The notes beneath the pieces were generated by a model. That model did not search any database. It saw only the letters and a program-made list of their open reading frames with translations, and was not told the DNA's origin. Source: Chlorokybus atmophyticus (taxonomy: Eukaryota; Streptophyta; Chlorokybophyceae; Chlorokybales; Chlorokybaceae). From it: a stretch of DNA of 55,728 nucleotides. Within the stretch, counting starts at the first letter, position 1. Each line of letters begins with the position of its first letter. A program made the translations under genes and the position numbers. Of the stretch, positions 46,002 to 55,728 are shown in pieces. Location: NCBI GenBank assembly GCA_009103225.1, contig RHPI01001037.1, forward strand, positions 1,496,313-1,552,040, in the 5' to 3' direction.

Positions 46002-48310
46002 ATGCATGTTCCCAGGTCTGGTAAGTCTGCTGTCTGAGCAGTCAAGTCTGAGCATGGAGTAAATCTTATGCGTGCGCTTGCACTGTTCTTGTAGAATTGT
46101 GGGGGACCGTGGCAACCAAAGAAGCCACGAAGACTGCCTCCGGACAAAGCATGGTCACCATTGGCGATGTTGTAGATTTTTCAGTGGAACTCATCCTCAA
46201 GGTCATCTTCTTGGAGGCATCCTTTTTCGTGCTTGTAGAGTTCGCTGTGCCTCTCCTCAAGTCGCTCCTTGTGCATTTGGATGCCCTGAGGCTGTCTAAA
46301 GCCGCCAGCATACCCCAGCTGGTCGAGCGGCTTAGTTCCGGCACGGAGTACGGCAAGGCTCGGGCTGCACACGCACTGACCATTCTTTCATACAAAATTG
46401 ATGCTGAGAGCAGCCGCCTGATCCGCGAGGCCGGCGGCATACCCCCGCTAATCGCACTGCTGCGGTCCGGCACGGACGACGGCAAGGCTCATGCTGCATC
46501 CGCACTGGCCAATCTTATGCATGATGATGCAGAGAGCATGCGCCTAATCCTCGAGGGCGGCGGCATACCCCCGCTGATCGCGCTGCTGCGGTCCGGCACG
46601 GATTATGGCAAGGCTCACGCTGCACTTGCACTGGCCAATATTGCATCTGTTGCAGAGCATGGACCCCTAATCCGCCAGGCTGGGGGCATACCCCCACTGA
46701 TCGTGCTGATGCGGTCCAGCACAGCGATTGGTAAGCTTAAGGCTTGGGCTGCAGGCTCAGCAGCTGATGCTCAGGCTTGGGCTGCAGGCGCACTAGCCAA
46801 TGTTGCACGCGATGATGTAGAGAGCAGAGACCTGATTCGCGAGGCCGGTGGTATACCCCTGCTAATCGCACTGCTGCGGTCTGGCACAGACCTTGCCAAG
46901 GCTTGGGCTGCAGGCGCACTAATCAGTGTCGCATACGACGATCGCATGAGCAAGCACCTGATACGCGAGGCCGGCGGCATACCCCAGCTGGTCGCGCTGC
47001 TGCGGTCCGGCACAGACCTTGCCAAGGCTTGTGCTGCAGCCGCACTGGGCAATGTTGCGATGGAACATGCAGAAAGCAGGCACCTGATCCGCCAGGTTGG
47101 CGGCATACCCGCGCTGGTCGCGCTGCTGCGGTCTGGCACGGACAATGGCAAGGCTCATGCTGCAGGCGCACTGGCCAATGTTGCAAAAGAAGATGAACAC
47201 CTGATCCGGCAGGCTGGCGCCATACCCCCACTAGTTGCGCTGCTGCGGTCCGGCACGGACAATGGCCAGGCTCATGCTGCAGGCGCACTGGCCAATGTTG
47301 CAAGGGATGCTCAGGCTTGGGCTGCAGCCGCACTAGGCAATGTTGCAGACAATGATGTAGAGAGCAGAGGCCTGATCCGCGAGGCCGGTGGTATACCCCT
47401 GCTGATCGCGCTGCTGCGGTCCGGCACAGACCTTGCCAAGGCTTATGCTGCAGGCGCACTGATCAGTGTCGCATATGACGATCGCATAAGCAAGCACCTG
47501 ATACGCGAGGCCGGCGGCATACCCCTGCTGGTCGCGCTGCTGCGGTCCGGCACAGACCTTGCCAAGGCTTATGCTGCAGCCGCACTGGGCAATGTTGCAA
47601 GGGAACATGCAGAAAGCAGGCACCTGATCCGCCAGGTTGGCGGCATACCCGCGCTGGTCGCGCTGCTGCGGTCTGGCACGAACAGCGGCAAGGCTTCAGC
47701 TGCACATGCATTGTCCATGGTTGCAAAAGAAGATGAACACCTGATCCGACAGGCTGGCGCCATACCTCCACTAGTTGCGCTGCTGCGGTCCGGCACGGAC
47801 GACGGCAAGGCTCATGCTGCATCCGCACTGGCCAATCTTATGAATGATGATGCAGAGAGCATGCGTTTAATCCGCGAGGCCGGTGGCATACCCCCGCTGA
47901 TCGCGCTGCTGCAGTCCGGCACGGATGATGGCAAGGCTCACGCTGCAGGCGCACTGGCCAATGTTGCAAGGGATGCAGAGAGCACTCACTTGATCCGTGC
48001 GGCTGGCGGCATAATCGCGCTAGTCGAGCTGCTTCGTTCCGGCAGAAATGATGACAAGGAACATGCTGCACTGGCGCCGGCCAGGCTTGCATCTAGCGAT
48101 ACAGAGAGCAGACGCCTGATTCGCGAGGCCGGCGGCATACCTTTGCTGGTTGAGTTAGCTGGAGCTGACACGACATCAATTGCCGCAATGGCATTAAGAA
48201 TGTTGGCTGTCGACGCGGAATGCCAAGAAGAGATTCAAGCCTTGTATGCAAGCCTTCTGATTATGGGCTTTGGAATATGTTGTGAGAGGTGGAAGAGAGA
48301 GACATTGTGA
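46002..48310 (+). CDS. Armadillo-repeat protein
   Basis: About 744 residues. The proposed first exon 46002-46020 (MHVPRS) joins across a 74-nt GT-AG intron to 46095-48310 in frame; otherwise ATG 46151 could serve. A hydrophobic N-terminal stretch (VVDFSVELILKVIFLEASFFVLVEF) could be an amphipathic helix or membrane anchor. The rest is about 15 armadillo repeats of roughly 41 residues with the consensus LIREAGGIPPLIALLRSGT, then KAHAAGALANVA. Such solenoids bind peptides or proteins; no U-box or other catalytic domain is present, so the partner is unknown. The gene has one tiny intron at most, unlike every neighbour, and its repeats are unusually homogeneous at DNA level (see the internal duplication). 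It lies in the spacer of only one copy of the local tandem duplication. Confidence 0.85.
46772..47851 (+). repeat. 540-bp in-frame internal tandem duplication in the ARM gene
   Basis: 46772-47311 and 47312-47851 align at an offset of exactly 540 bp (180 codons, about 4.4 armadillo repeats). They share the unusual segments ISVAYDDR..SKHLIREAGGIP, AESRHLIRQVGGIPALVALL and KEDEHLIRQAGAIPPLVALL, with only scattered differences. Confidence 0.85.
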
Positions 48311-48939
48311 GAAGTTCAAGTTGTCGTCAAGCTTTGTGAACATTCGGCCAAACTACTAGCGGAATAGTTTGCATAGCCATTACACCTAGGTTGGCCGCAC
48401 CCTTATTGCATAGCAATAATGCACTTGGGTCACGCGCAAAATCCTCGGAACATCACCTTTGCACTAGCACATGTTGTTGAAGGACACGGTTGCATAAGCA
48501 TAATTGATGACCTGACTTGAGAGACACAAGGGTTGTGAGGAACTCTCATGCTAATCCAGCAGCCTACAACAGCTGCACAACCCAACCCGCGCATGGCAGC
48601 AGCACGACACGAACCAAAGCCAGCCAACGACCAAGATTGTCCACAACTTCATTGATGAAAACACTACTTGCTGCCAATGCAAGCAAATACACGTTTTACA
48701 CACTGTCTAGTCAAACAAAGCACCCAGCATGCCAAAACAGCGTACTTGCGCTATGCGCGTTAGAGCAAGGGGTATATACACGACATATTGACAAGCGCAA
48801 TCGTCTAGGACTAATGGCAAAGCCTCCTGCTTAGATTCAGATCGCTACCATCCATGCGCATAGATTGACAAAAGTGCGCTTGTGTACCTTCATGAGTCAA
48901 GACGGCCACACACACCAACGGAGGGTAAGGGTAAACTGC
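48311..48939. other. ARM 3' flank and duplicated VSR downstream sequence
   Basis: From about 48510 the sequence aligns with 50765-51188, the 3' flank of the intact VSR gene; for example GGACTAATGGCAAAGCCTCCTGCTTAGA recurs. 48311-48510 is unique. No gene was recognised. Confidence 0.7.
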
Positions 48940-49290
48940 CTCTATGTTACTGAGTGGTTGGCCTTCCCCTCGAGTCGCTGTTCTCTCCGGCTGGTTCTCC
49001 GCGTCCAGCGGCTGTATGTATTGCGACATGATGGCGCAGGTCTCCGAGTCCATATACTGGCGGAGGCGGTACTTGTACACGGCATAGCCTGCACCGGCCA
49101 ACACCGCCAGGCAGGCCAGCACAATAGCCGTCACGCCAACCGCCCATTCCGCCAGAGTCTGAACCACACTTGTCCTGCCCGACAAAGCAAACAGAGTGAG
49201 ATTGTAGCTGACAGTTTCAGCAAGTAACGGCTGCAGGCCATGCTTAACAAGCTGCGATGTTACACTGCTCCGCTCTTGCAGGAACACTTG
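48940..49290 (-). pseudogene. Vacuolar sorting receptor 3' fragment (pseudogene)
   Basis: This is a decayed copy of the last VSR exon (48940-49174; compare 51188-51421) and of the end of the previous exon (about 49247-49290). It encodes the transmembrane segment and cytosolic tail, but a 2-nt deletion at about 49131-49155 breaks the frame after the [11 protein letters not shown] start. The stop codon has become GAG, and the sorting motif YMPL of the intact gene reads YIQPL. Beyond 49290 the homology jumps to VSR intron 4 (about 52335-52400), so roughly 0.8 kb was lost from inside the copy. The fragment ends at the duplication junction near 49400. Confidence 0.85.
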
Positions 49291-49411
49291 ATGTGCACCT
49301 GCTCAGCAAGCAATCCAATCACTGGCATCCTTCTGGATCTGCTTGTCTAACCTCAGGTTTCATAACATTGCAGTACGCCAAGAGACTCTCCATAACAACA
49401 CTGTGCCTGAC

Positions 49412-50445
49412 CTTGTCCACCTCGGCTTGGTCAACCTGCAGAGCACAACCCTTCGGGCTTGGTTGAGCAGGTGCACATCACGGGTAGGACAAACATCACA
49501 ACAACCCTCCTGCTCTGCTAGCCTCATTATCAATGTCTGTGCACGTGTGCGTGTGTGTACGTGTGTCTGCGGGTGCACATGCGTCTAAGGACCAAAAACT
49601 GCTTGATTCATGCTTGCCTCCTTTGGCTTGGGGACTCGCATGGTGATGGCTTTGTCAAGATACGGTCCAAGCACAAGCTCCACCTTCTGGGTAGTCCGGC
49701 CGCGGGACCACTGGTTCGTCTCCTCCTCCTTCACGGCGCAGCTCACCATGAGCGCACCTCTCCCACGCTGTTGTTCGCATTGCGGATCTGCCAACAATTC
49801 ACACGCGGTTATGACATAGACATGCACAGGCATGCAGTGCGTGCATGCCTGTACGTCATACGCTCACTCGTGCATGCGTATGCGCTTGCATGCGTCATGG
49901 CATCTAGAGTGCGCACATTGAAACACGACCTGAGCAACATTCTCCAAAGACCACCATGCGTCTATCACAGCAAGCACGAACGGTTCGTGCTGTGGTATAC
50001 ATCCGCATTCTTGAAAAGAGCTCTCTGCCACATACAAGGAGAAGTGCCAGGTCATGCATGGCAGTAGGAAAATCAAGTCCCTGCCGTGGTATGCGGATTG
50101 CAAGAAGGGCGGAGGAGCTGTAGCACACTACACGCTGGCGTCAAATGTTCACTTTGACGTCAGAGCAATGCGCCTGAGATCCAGAAAGCATAGGTAGAAT
50201 GTTGGCTGCTAGTGCTGGCGTGCGGCTGGCATCCGCTTTGCAATGTGCATACTGCAGAGAGCATGCCAGCGGCCAGAGTAATGCACCAACCTTAACGCCT
50301 CGGCTCTCAACCCGGCGGCCGCCTGCAATGGCAGCAGCGCTTACAATGCGGCGACTACTGCTTTCCACACCACATGCCCAGCGGCCCACCTCAGCTGCGT
50401 AGTCCCACCCACAGACCCCACCGCCGCCGCCGCCGCCGCCGCCAT
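49412..50445 (-). pseudogene. Trigger factor 5' fragment (pseudogene)
   Basis: This copy of trigger-factor exons 1-3 lies at 50291-50445, 49618-49787 and 49412-49435 with the introns between them. Exon 1 has a 2-nt insertion (about 50367-50375) that leads to a stop after about 35 codons. Exon 2 has a 4-nt length change at its start, but its 3' part (EEETNQWSRGRTTQKVELVLG) is nearly unchanged, as is VDQAEVDK in exon 3. Everything downstream of exon 3 is missing: the sequence switches to VSR-derived DNA at about 49400. The GC donor of intron 2 is conserved. Confidence 0.85.
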
Positions 50446-51187
50446 TGCGGCTATACCCTTCTGCTCTAGATTACAGTTCAGTATGCTACAGTGTTCCTGA
50501 CAAGGTGGCGCAGGGCAGTGTGCAAGCGATGGTATGCAAGAATGTGTACTGGGTAGGCAGATACGTGCAGCAGTAGTGGTTGAGAGAGGCGAGGCCTTGT
50601 TATTAGCATACCAGCAAGCAAGCCATGCAGCAATGGCGCTGCCTTCTCCAATCAACTCTTGGCTGTTTATGTCTGTGTGACCGCGCGCGTGTGGCTGTGC
50701 ACATGCTCGAGTGTGTGGTGAGGTGGACACGCACTGTTGTCCTTGACAACCGACCAAAGTGAGTATCCTCAAGACGCCCTTGCATCATGGGTTGTGGTGA
50801 AATTTCATAACGATCCACAGCCTGAAATAACTGCAAAATCTAGCCCGCGCATTGCAACAGCACAACACGATGAAAGCCAGCCAACAGTCATGCTCTACCA
50901 CTTTATTGTTGGCAACGCTACTTGCTGCCAATGCAAGAAAGCAATTTCATGATACACACACTGTCTATTCAAACGAAGCACCAAGAGTGCCAGTCCAGCG
51001 TCCTTGCGCTACGCGCCTTGAGCAAGGGTATGTACACAAGATAATGACCGGCACAACTTTCTAGGACTAATGGCAAAGCCTCCTGCTTAGAGACAGCTCT
51101 TCACCATCCATGCACATAGCTTCATGAAAGTGCGCTGGTGTACCTTCATGACGACCACATTAACAATAAAAGCCAAAGGGTCAATGC
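50446..51187. other. Spacer between the trigger-factor pseudogene and the VSR gene
   Basis: 50446-50765 is the counterpart of the 3.4-kb ARM-containing spacer of copy 1 but shares no obvious sequence with it. 50765-51187 is the VSR 3' flank. A minus-strand AATAAA (50900-50905) could be the VSR polyadenylation signal; the copy near 48655 has lost it. Confidence 0.6.
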
Positions 51188-54181
51188 CTATATGTTATTG
51201 AGTGGTTGGCCTTCCCCCCGAGTCGCTGTGTTCGCCGGCTGGTTCTCCGCGTCCAGTGGCATGTATTGCGACATAATGGCGCGGATCTCCGAGTCCATGT
51301 ACTGGCGAAGGCGGTACTTGTACACGACATAGCCTGCGCCGGCCAACACCGCCAGACAGGCCAGCACGATGGCCGTCACGCCGACCGCACCCATGCCGCC
51401 AGAGTCTGACCCACACGTGTCCTGCCCGACACAATAATAGAGTGAGTTTTCGACTGAAAGTTTCAGCAAGTTGCGCGACTGCAGGTTATGCTTACCGAGC
51501 TGCGATGGTACACTGCGCCACTCTTGCATGAACACATGAATGAACCAATGGTGTTCTCGCACTTGCAGTCCCTGCAGCGGCACATGGTTTCGCACTCGTT
51601 GATGTCGTTGCAGTTGACGCCGTCACCCTGAAAACCCGACGGGCACTCACAGCCAGCATACGCCTCCTAGCAACAGTAAACATCAGTGGGTTGCAGTGAC
51701 AGCCTACCACCGCCAGGCAGCAGACAACATCTAAGAGGTAAGAAGCAAAGGCGTGGAGCATTGGCATGCATGCGCACCGGTTTGCATGCAGACCAGGTGG
51801 TGTTGCCCTGAGAGAACGACCAGCAACCGCCATTGTTGAGCTCGCAACGAGTGCCGGTGACTGGCTCACACATGCTGTACCCGTCGCCACGGAAAGTGTA
51901 GGGTCCCACGGTCGGGCACTCGCACACCTTGCCACGGAAGGTGTCCTTGCAGGCAGTAAAGTTGAAGCCAGACCAGCAACCACCATTATTGATCTCGCAA
52001 TCATTGGTCTGAATATCTGCAGCAACAAATGCTTAGCAACACAATTTGACTGACGGCTCAGTCCCAACACCCTGAATCGGTTTTTGGCACTGACCAGGGG
52101 TAAGGCAAGCTGGTGGCTCTGTTGTTTCGCTGAAACCAGCGCATATGGCCTTCTGAACCGGAAGCTTGTCGAGCTGCCCGCGATATTGGTGCTGGTTGAT
52201 GACGATGGTTGGCAGGATGGTCACATCACTGCGTCCATCCTTGCCGACTTGAGCATCCTGCTCCTTGTTCAACAGGTCCAACTCCTCATCCAAATTGGGG
52301 TCTCCAATGCATGCATTCACGGCAGCAACATCCAAACCTGCTCAGCAAGCAACCATGCCATTCATAATCTCTCTGGGTCTGCTTGTTCCGACCTCAAAGC
52401 GCCAAACACTGCACAATACCAACGACCTCTATGCAAACAATATTTGTGACAATGTGCCCAACTGCCAACCTGTGAGCCGCAACAATCTACCACAACAACT
52501 ACACAAAAAGAACACTCACCAATGGCACGAATCACTTCTTCGGCACAGGACGAATTGAAGTTGAGTTCTGTCATTTTGCAGCGGTCATTGAAGTCATTGA
52601 CATATGACCACCACAGCCATGGCATGTGGACAGCATCCTTGGCTATCTGGAATACGCAGAGCTGGCGCAAATTCTCCAGCACCACATCCTTGCCATCATA
52701 ACCAGCCTCGAAGTCTCCATCCGGATCTGGAGTGCAGTAGCGCCCGTGCCGGATGCACTGCTTGTCACACGGCAGAGTGCCCAGGTACTCTGCCGGACAG
52801 TACCAGGTAATGTAATGAGGAGTGAACTCAGTAAACTTCCCTTGCTCAAGGCTTGAAGCGACTGCGTTGAAGGACTTGATGAAGTCCAACTGCGCATCGC
52901 ACTTGGGCCCACACGCCTGGTTGCTGTTGACCCACAGCTCCCATTCTACGCGGTTGTCTGGGTGAGGCAGATCCCACTCAAGCGAAACCTATAAAGTAGC
53001 AATGTACCAAACCAAACTCAGCACATGCACCACGCACAGATTCATATACAGCACATAGCGCATTGGCATACCTGCACCATTTTGCCTGTCTGTATGGCCT
53101 CCCTGATCTTCTTTCCAAGTGAGAGCTGAATAAAAGCCGAAGGAATGGTAATGTTCGGCAGGTACTCGTCAGCAGGTGTGTCCATCGTGATTAAAGGCTC
53201 ATCCCGATCATCAACAACAAGCACTGCTGACGCTCCAGCTTGCTGTGCATTGAATATCTTCTGCGTAAAGTAGCAACCTACGTGCATGCGCGTATCACAG
53301 CAAGCCCAAATTGTCTCACATGCTCCAGGCATTTAAGATTGAGGTTGAGAGACGTCACACAAAATTACTCAAAGTTACTACCATAAACATGTGTGACATT
53401 TGGCCCTTGCATAGAGTCCAGCATACTTACCCCCTCGGTTGAGCATCACAATCTGTGAGACTCCTCGTTGAGGGGAGTATGTGTGTCCATCTCCAGGGAA
53501 GATCTGGCAACCATCTTGGTTGGCATCAGGATACACAACAGTGCCTCGCAGACGCCCACCATACTGCGGCACGCCGAAATTGCCAATCGCTGCTTGGTAA
53601 TCGCCATCAATCCCGGGTGCTCCCATGATGTGCAGGGCTGCCATATCGTATATGTTAGCAGAACAAGCACAACGTGGACGCTGAACTGCAACTTTGCATG
53701 TATGCAACAGACACTCAAGCAGAATAGCTCCGGCGAGATGGCAAGCTTCAAGTGTTGGTTAACACCTGCCCATGCTAATTAACAACAGCGTCATAGATGC
53801 CAAAGACAACCAATGCTGCAGAAGTGAGCTAGCTGTAAGCAAGTACTAACAAAATATAACCATATGGCTGACGACAGACGTCAACTTGGCGACAATTGGC
53901 ACTGTAACAGCTGCATGGAGTTCAACACACCAAAACCTGACCCGGGGACCATACCGCACAATTCTGCGGTGACGTGCAACAAAATGGAGGACCACATGGG
54001 GCGGACCAACACCCAACTCACAACAGACGCTTGTGCGTCCGCACATGACCAGCAACAACCATGCCATACCGTTGGTCTCCACGATGAAGGCGGCATGCGC
54101 AACGTGCAGCAAGCACAGCGAGGCGAACAGCGCCCATGTCAGCGCAACCACAGCCGGGCGGCGACCTCCCGGCAAAGCCAT
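51188..54181 (-). CDS. VSR: Vacuolar sorting receptor (VSR/BP-80 family)
   Basis: About 626 residues, a normal length for the family, from eight phase-consistent exons: 54070-54181, 53431-53637, 53072-53277, 52520-52988, 52095-52337, 51778-52016, 51496-51666, 51188-51421. Exon 1 is a signal peptide ([14 protein letters not shown]). Exons 2-3 form the protease-associated domain ([39 protein letters not shown]). Exons 4-5 are the VSR-specific central region ([49 protein letters not shown]). Exons 6-7 are Cys-rich EGF-like repeats with a calcium-type DINECE. Exon 8 has the transmembrane helix ([22 protein letters not shown]) and the tail [19 protein letters not shown], whose YMPL motif binds clathrin adaptors. 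It sorts soluble cargo from Golgi/TGN to lytic or storage vacuoles. It is the only intact copy here. Confidence 0.95.
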
Positions 54182-54190
54182 TGCCACCGC

Positions 54191-54215
54191 CTGGCCTGGC
54201 CTGGCCTGGCCTGGC
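54191..54215. repeat. (CTGGC)5 tandem repeat in the VSR 5' flank
   Basis: Five consecutive CTGGC units lie 10-34 bp upstream of the VSR start codon, probably in its 5' UTR. Confidence 0.85.
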
Positions 54216-54232
54216 CCGGCGTCTCTCAGTCC

Positions 54233-54241
54233 TAAAACCCT
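54233..54241 (-). promoter_or_regulatory. Telo-box-like motif (reverse orientation) upstream of VSR
   Basis: The plus strand reads AAAACCCTAG and the gene-sense strand CTAGGGTTTT, about 55 bp upstream of the start codon. The orientation is opposite to that at the trigger factor. Confidence 0.4.
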
Positions 54242-55011
54242 AGCACTGCGCTGACCCCAACCAACAGACCAAGCAGAGGCTACACCCGGAAGCAACACCA
54301 ACCTGGTAAACAACTGCTTTCAGACGACCAGCGTGCCCCTGTCACCCTAACCCCCCGAAACACACCGCCCACGCTGCCACCTCAGCCTCCGCCTCCCCCG
54401 CCCACACCTTCAGACACCTCACCGCCGATGACCCAAATCACGCTAACTACATGTCAACGCTTCCGCCCAACCAGATATCGACACAGGTTAGATGTTCCCG
54501 CCATCTGTGCCTTCGATGTACACACTAGTCCTGTCAACAACAAGTGGTAAAACCCTTGCCAGTAATGTATGTGTGCAATCCATTGGTCTAAGACAGTAAG
54601 CAGGCCGTATTTGCGTGGTGATCCCGTGAAAACGGAAAAATTTGTCCGGTCTGTAGCGGTCCTGTGGTACACGTACCAGAGGACTCTTCACGTTCGGTAC
54701 GGGTGTCACGCGAGCAAGCAGGTGCTTTGAAACCCGTTCGAGAAACACGAGTAGTCTGTTAGTTTGCCCTCGAAGCGATCTCGCCCACAGGATGCGGATC
54801 CGCCGCTTCGATGTCGGTGACGACCTGCAACGATATCACCCGCAACCAGTCAAGAGCAGTTTTGCCAGCTTTAAGCTGTATATGACTATACGGAGCCTCA
54901 TAATGGCTTGTATCCGGTATAAAAATATAGTACTTGTAGCAGTGGCCAGCACTGTGTGTGGCGGCGGCGGCGGTGGCCGTTGTGGTTGCCGGCGAGCGGC
55001 GTGGCGTTCTC
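54242..55011. other. Divergent intergenic region (VSR / BOR)
   Basis: This would serve as promoter space for the minus-strand VSR and the plus-strand BOR gene. A GGC/CGG-rich stretch (54958-54975) lies just before the BOR start. Nothing else was recognised. Confidence 0.5.
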
Positions 55012-55629
55012 ATGTTGAAGGTTGGCAAGGGCGTTGCTGCGGATGTTCGCGGCCGCCTCCCCCACTACAGCCATGACTGGGTGGATGGCTTTCGGAGCGG
55101 AGGAAGGTGCGGATCCTGCCTATTCTGATTGTCCGGGAATAGGGGTGGAGTGGGAAAGCATTGTGTACTGTATATCCATGACATTGCGAGTTGTCTCACG
55201 TCGTGTGCATTGCAACTCCGTGAATAAACGTCTTCGTTCCGCTTTGTGGAATAAGCCAGACTGCAGTGTTAGTTGAGCGCATGCCACCATGTACTGCCTG
55301 TCGTTTTTGTTATTCGGCATTACATGCATGCGTCGAGCTTCACGCAGCTTCATTTAGGTGTATGTGTGTACCTAACGCAGTTCTTTGAAGCGTGCATGGG
55401 CATGCAGTGACATCGTGCAGTTTCATGCCAACGATCTCTGCGCATGCACGCGTTCACATGCAAATTTGTGCTACACCTGCAACACCTACTAGTCATACAG
55501 CGGGTGTATGGACCTTGTACCTTATCTCACTGCACATACCACACAGGATCTTTGCACCCGCAACATACATCTTCTTTGCATCCGCCATCCCAGCGCTAGC
55601 TTTCGGCGAGCAGTTCACCCGTGACACAG
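55012..55629 (+). CDS. BOR: BOR-type borate/anion exchanger, first two exons (3' end outside window)
   Basis: Exon 1, 55012-55106, encodes MLKVGKGVAADVRGRLPHYS then HDWVDGFRSGG. Exon 2, 55547-55629, encodes RIFAPATYIFFASAIPALAF then GEQFTRDT and ends at a GT donor. The DW..GF....R.(F/L)AP.TYIFFASA(I/L)P...FGEQ signature is the start of the first transmembrane helix of the SLC4-like BOR transporters, which export borate across the plasma membrane. Phases agree across the 440-nt intron. The start ATG leaves the short cytosolic N-terminus usual for BOR proteins. The sequence ends at a C-run soon after, so the remaining roughly 600 residues cannot be seen. Confidence 0.85.
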
Positions 55630-55712
55630 GTATACAACAACAACAAGTAACCATCATGCTCACACAAAACCAACACCATAACAGACCAAACCGTAGGCAA
55701 CATGGACCCCCC

Positions 55713-55728
55713 TCCCCCCCCCCCCCCC
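55713..55728. repeat. Terminal poly-C run
   Basis: The window ends in a C homopolymer (15 Cs, preceded by another C-rich string). With the poly-C/N at 16815-16907 and the G-flanked gap at 17137-17321, this suggests contig breaks at C/G homopolymers. Confidence 0.8.

Noticed and set aside
46097-46099. TTG as the start of the ARM protein
   Set aside because: Eukaryotic nuclear genes start at ATG. A spliced ATG at 46002 keeps the frame, with ATG 46151 as fallback.
46300-48150. CRISPR-like regular repeats
   Set aside because: The regular spacing of about 123 bp is the codon-level period of armadillo repeats within an open frame. There are no short palindromic repeats with unique spacers.
48811-49287. 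Functional second VSR or membrane-tail protein
   Set aside because: The open frame arises from a 2-nt frameshift and a lost stop codon in a duplicated VSR 3' end. It lacks a start, a signal peptide and a lumenal domain.

Overview
The window is intron-rich nuclear DNA from a green (Viridiplantae) alga. Support comes from small GT-AG introns, with a few likely GC-AG ones, and from the gene set: a vacuolar sorting receptor, a BOR-type borate transporter, a trigger factor with an organellar-type leader, a CHUP1-type actin module and an AMEIOTIC1/SWI1-DYAD-type meiosis domain. AAACCCTA (telo-box) motifs lie just upstream of several start codons, and one gene ends in AATAAA rather than the chlorophyte TGTAA. 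Together these lean towards a streptophyte alga, but that is inference. Introns and spacers are rich in TGCA/CATG runs and near-perfect palindromes. One gap of Ns and long C/G homopolymers mark poor assembly.

Layout, left to right. (1) 3-8797 (+): the 3' part of a giant secreted lectin-like protein (LamG, SUEL, IPT, PA14, filamin, Kelch, DUF2341). (2) 9388-11624 (+): a DsbA/thioredoxin-fold protein with a leader peptide. (3) 12277-19045 (-): 22 recognisable exons that join a VHS domain, two ubiquitin-interacting motifs, long polyproline tracts and the C-terminal actin-nucleating domain of CHUP1. This is the most unusual gene here. (4) 22123-24350 (-): an AA15-type lytic polysaccharide monooxygenase. 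(5) 26384-30142 (+): a 13-exon DYAD/AM1-like protein. (6) 31481-34584 (-): an NSUN-family RNA m5C methyltransferase. (7) 34761-35205: a 445-bp TRIM-like retroelement. (8) 37413-40858 (-): an Ataxin-7/Sgf73-like SCA7 protein. (9) 42476-45081 (-): a trigger-factor PPIase protein. (10) 46002-48310 (+): an armadillo-repeat protein. (11) 48510-50445: two decayed gene fragments. (12) 51188-54181 (-): a complete vacuolar sorting receptor. (13) 55012 onwards (+): the first two exons of a BOR transporter, cut by the window end.

The right third records a tandem duplication. An ancestral order of trigger factor then VSR (both minus) was duplicated with breakpoints inside both genes. This left a 3' VSR fragment fused to a 5' trigger-factor fragment between the two intact genes. 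The armadillo gene sits in the spacer of only one copy.

Most exon models come from phase-consistent splice sites I read by eye, with family motifs supporting each reading frame. Unresolved starts and joins are stated under each gene. No database search was possible.
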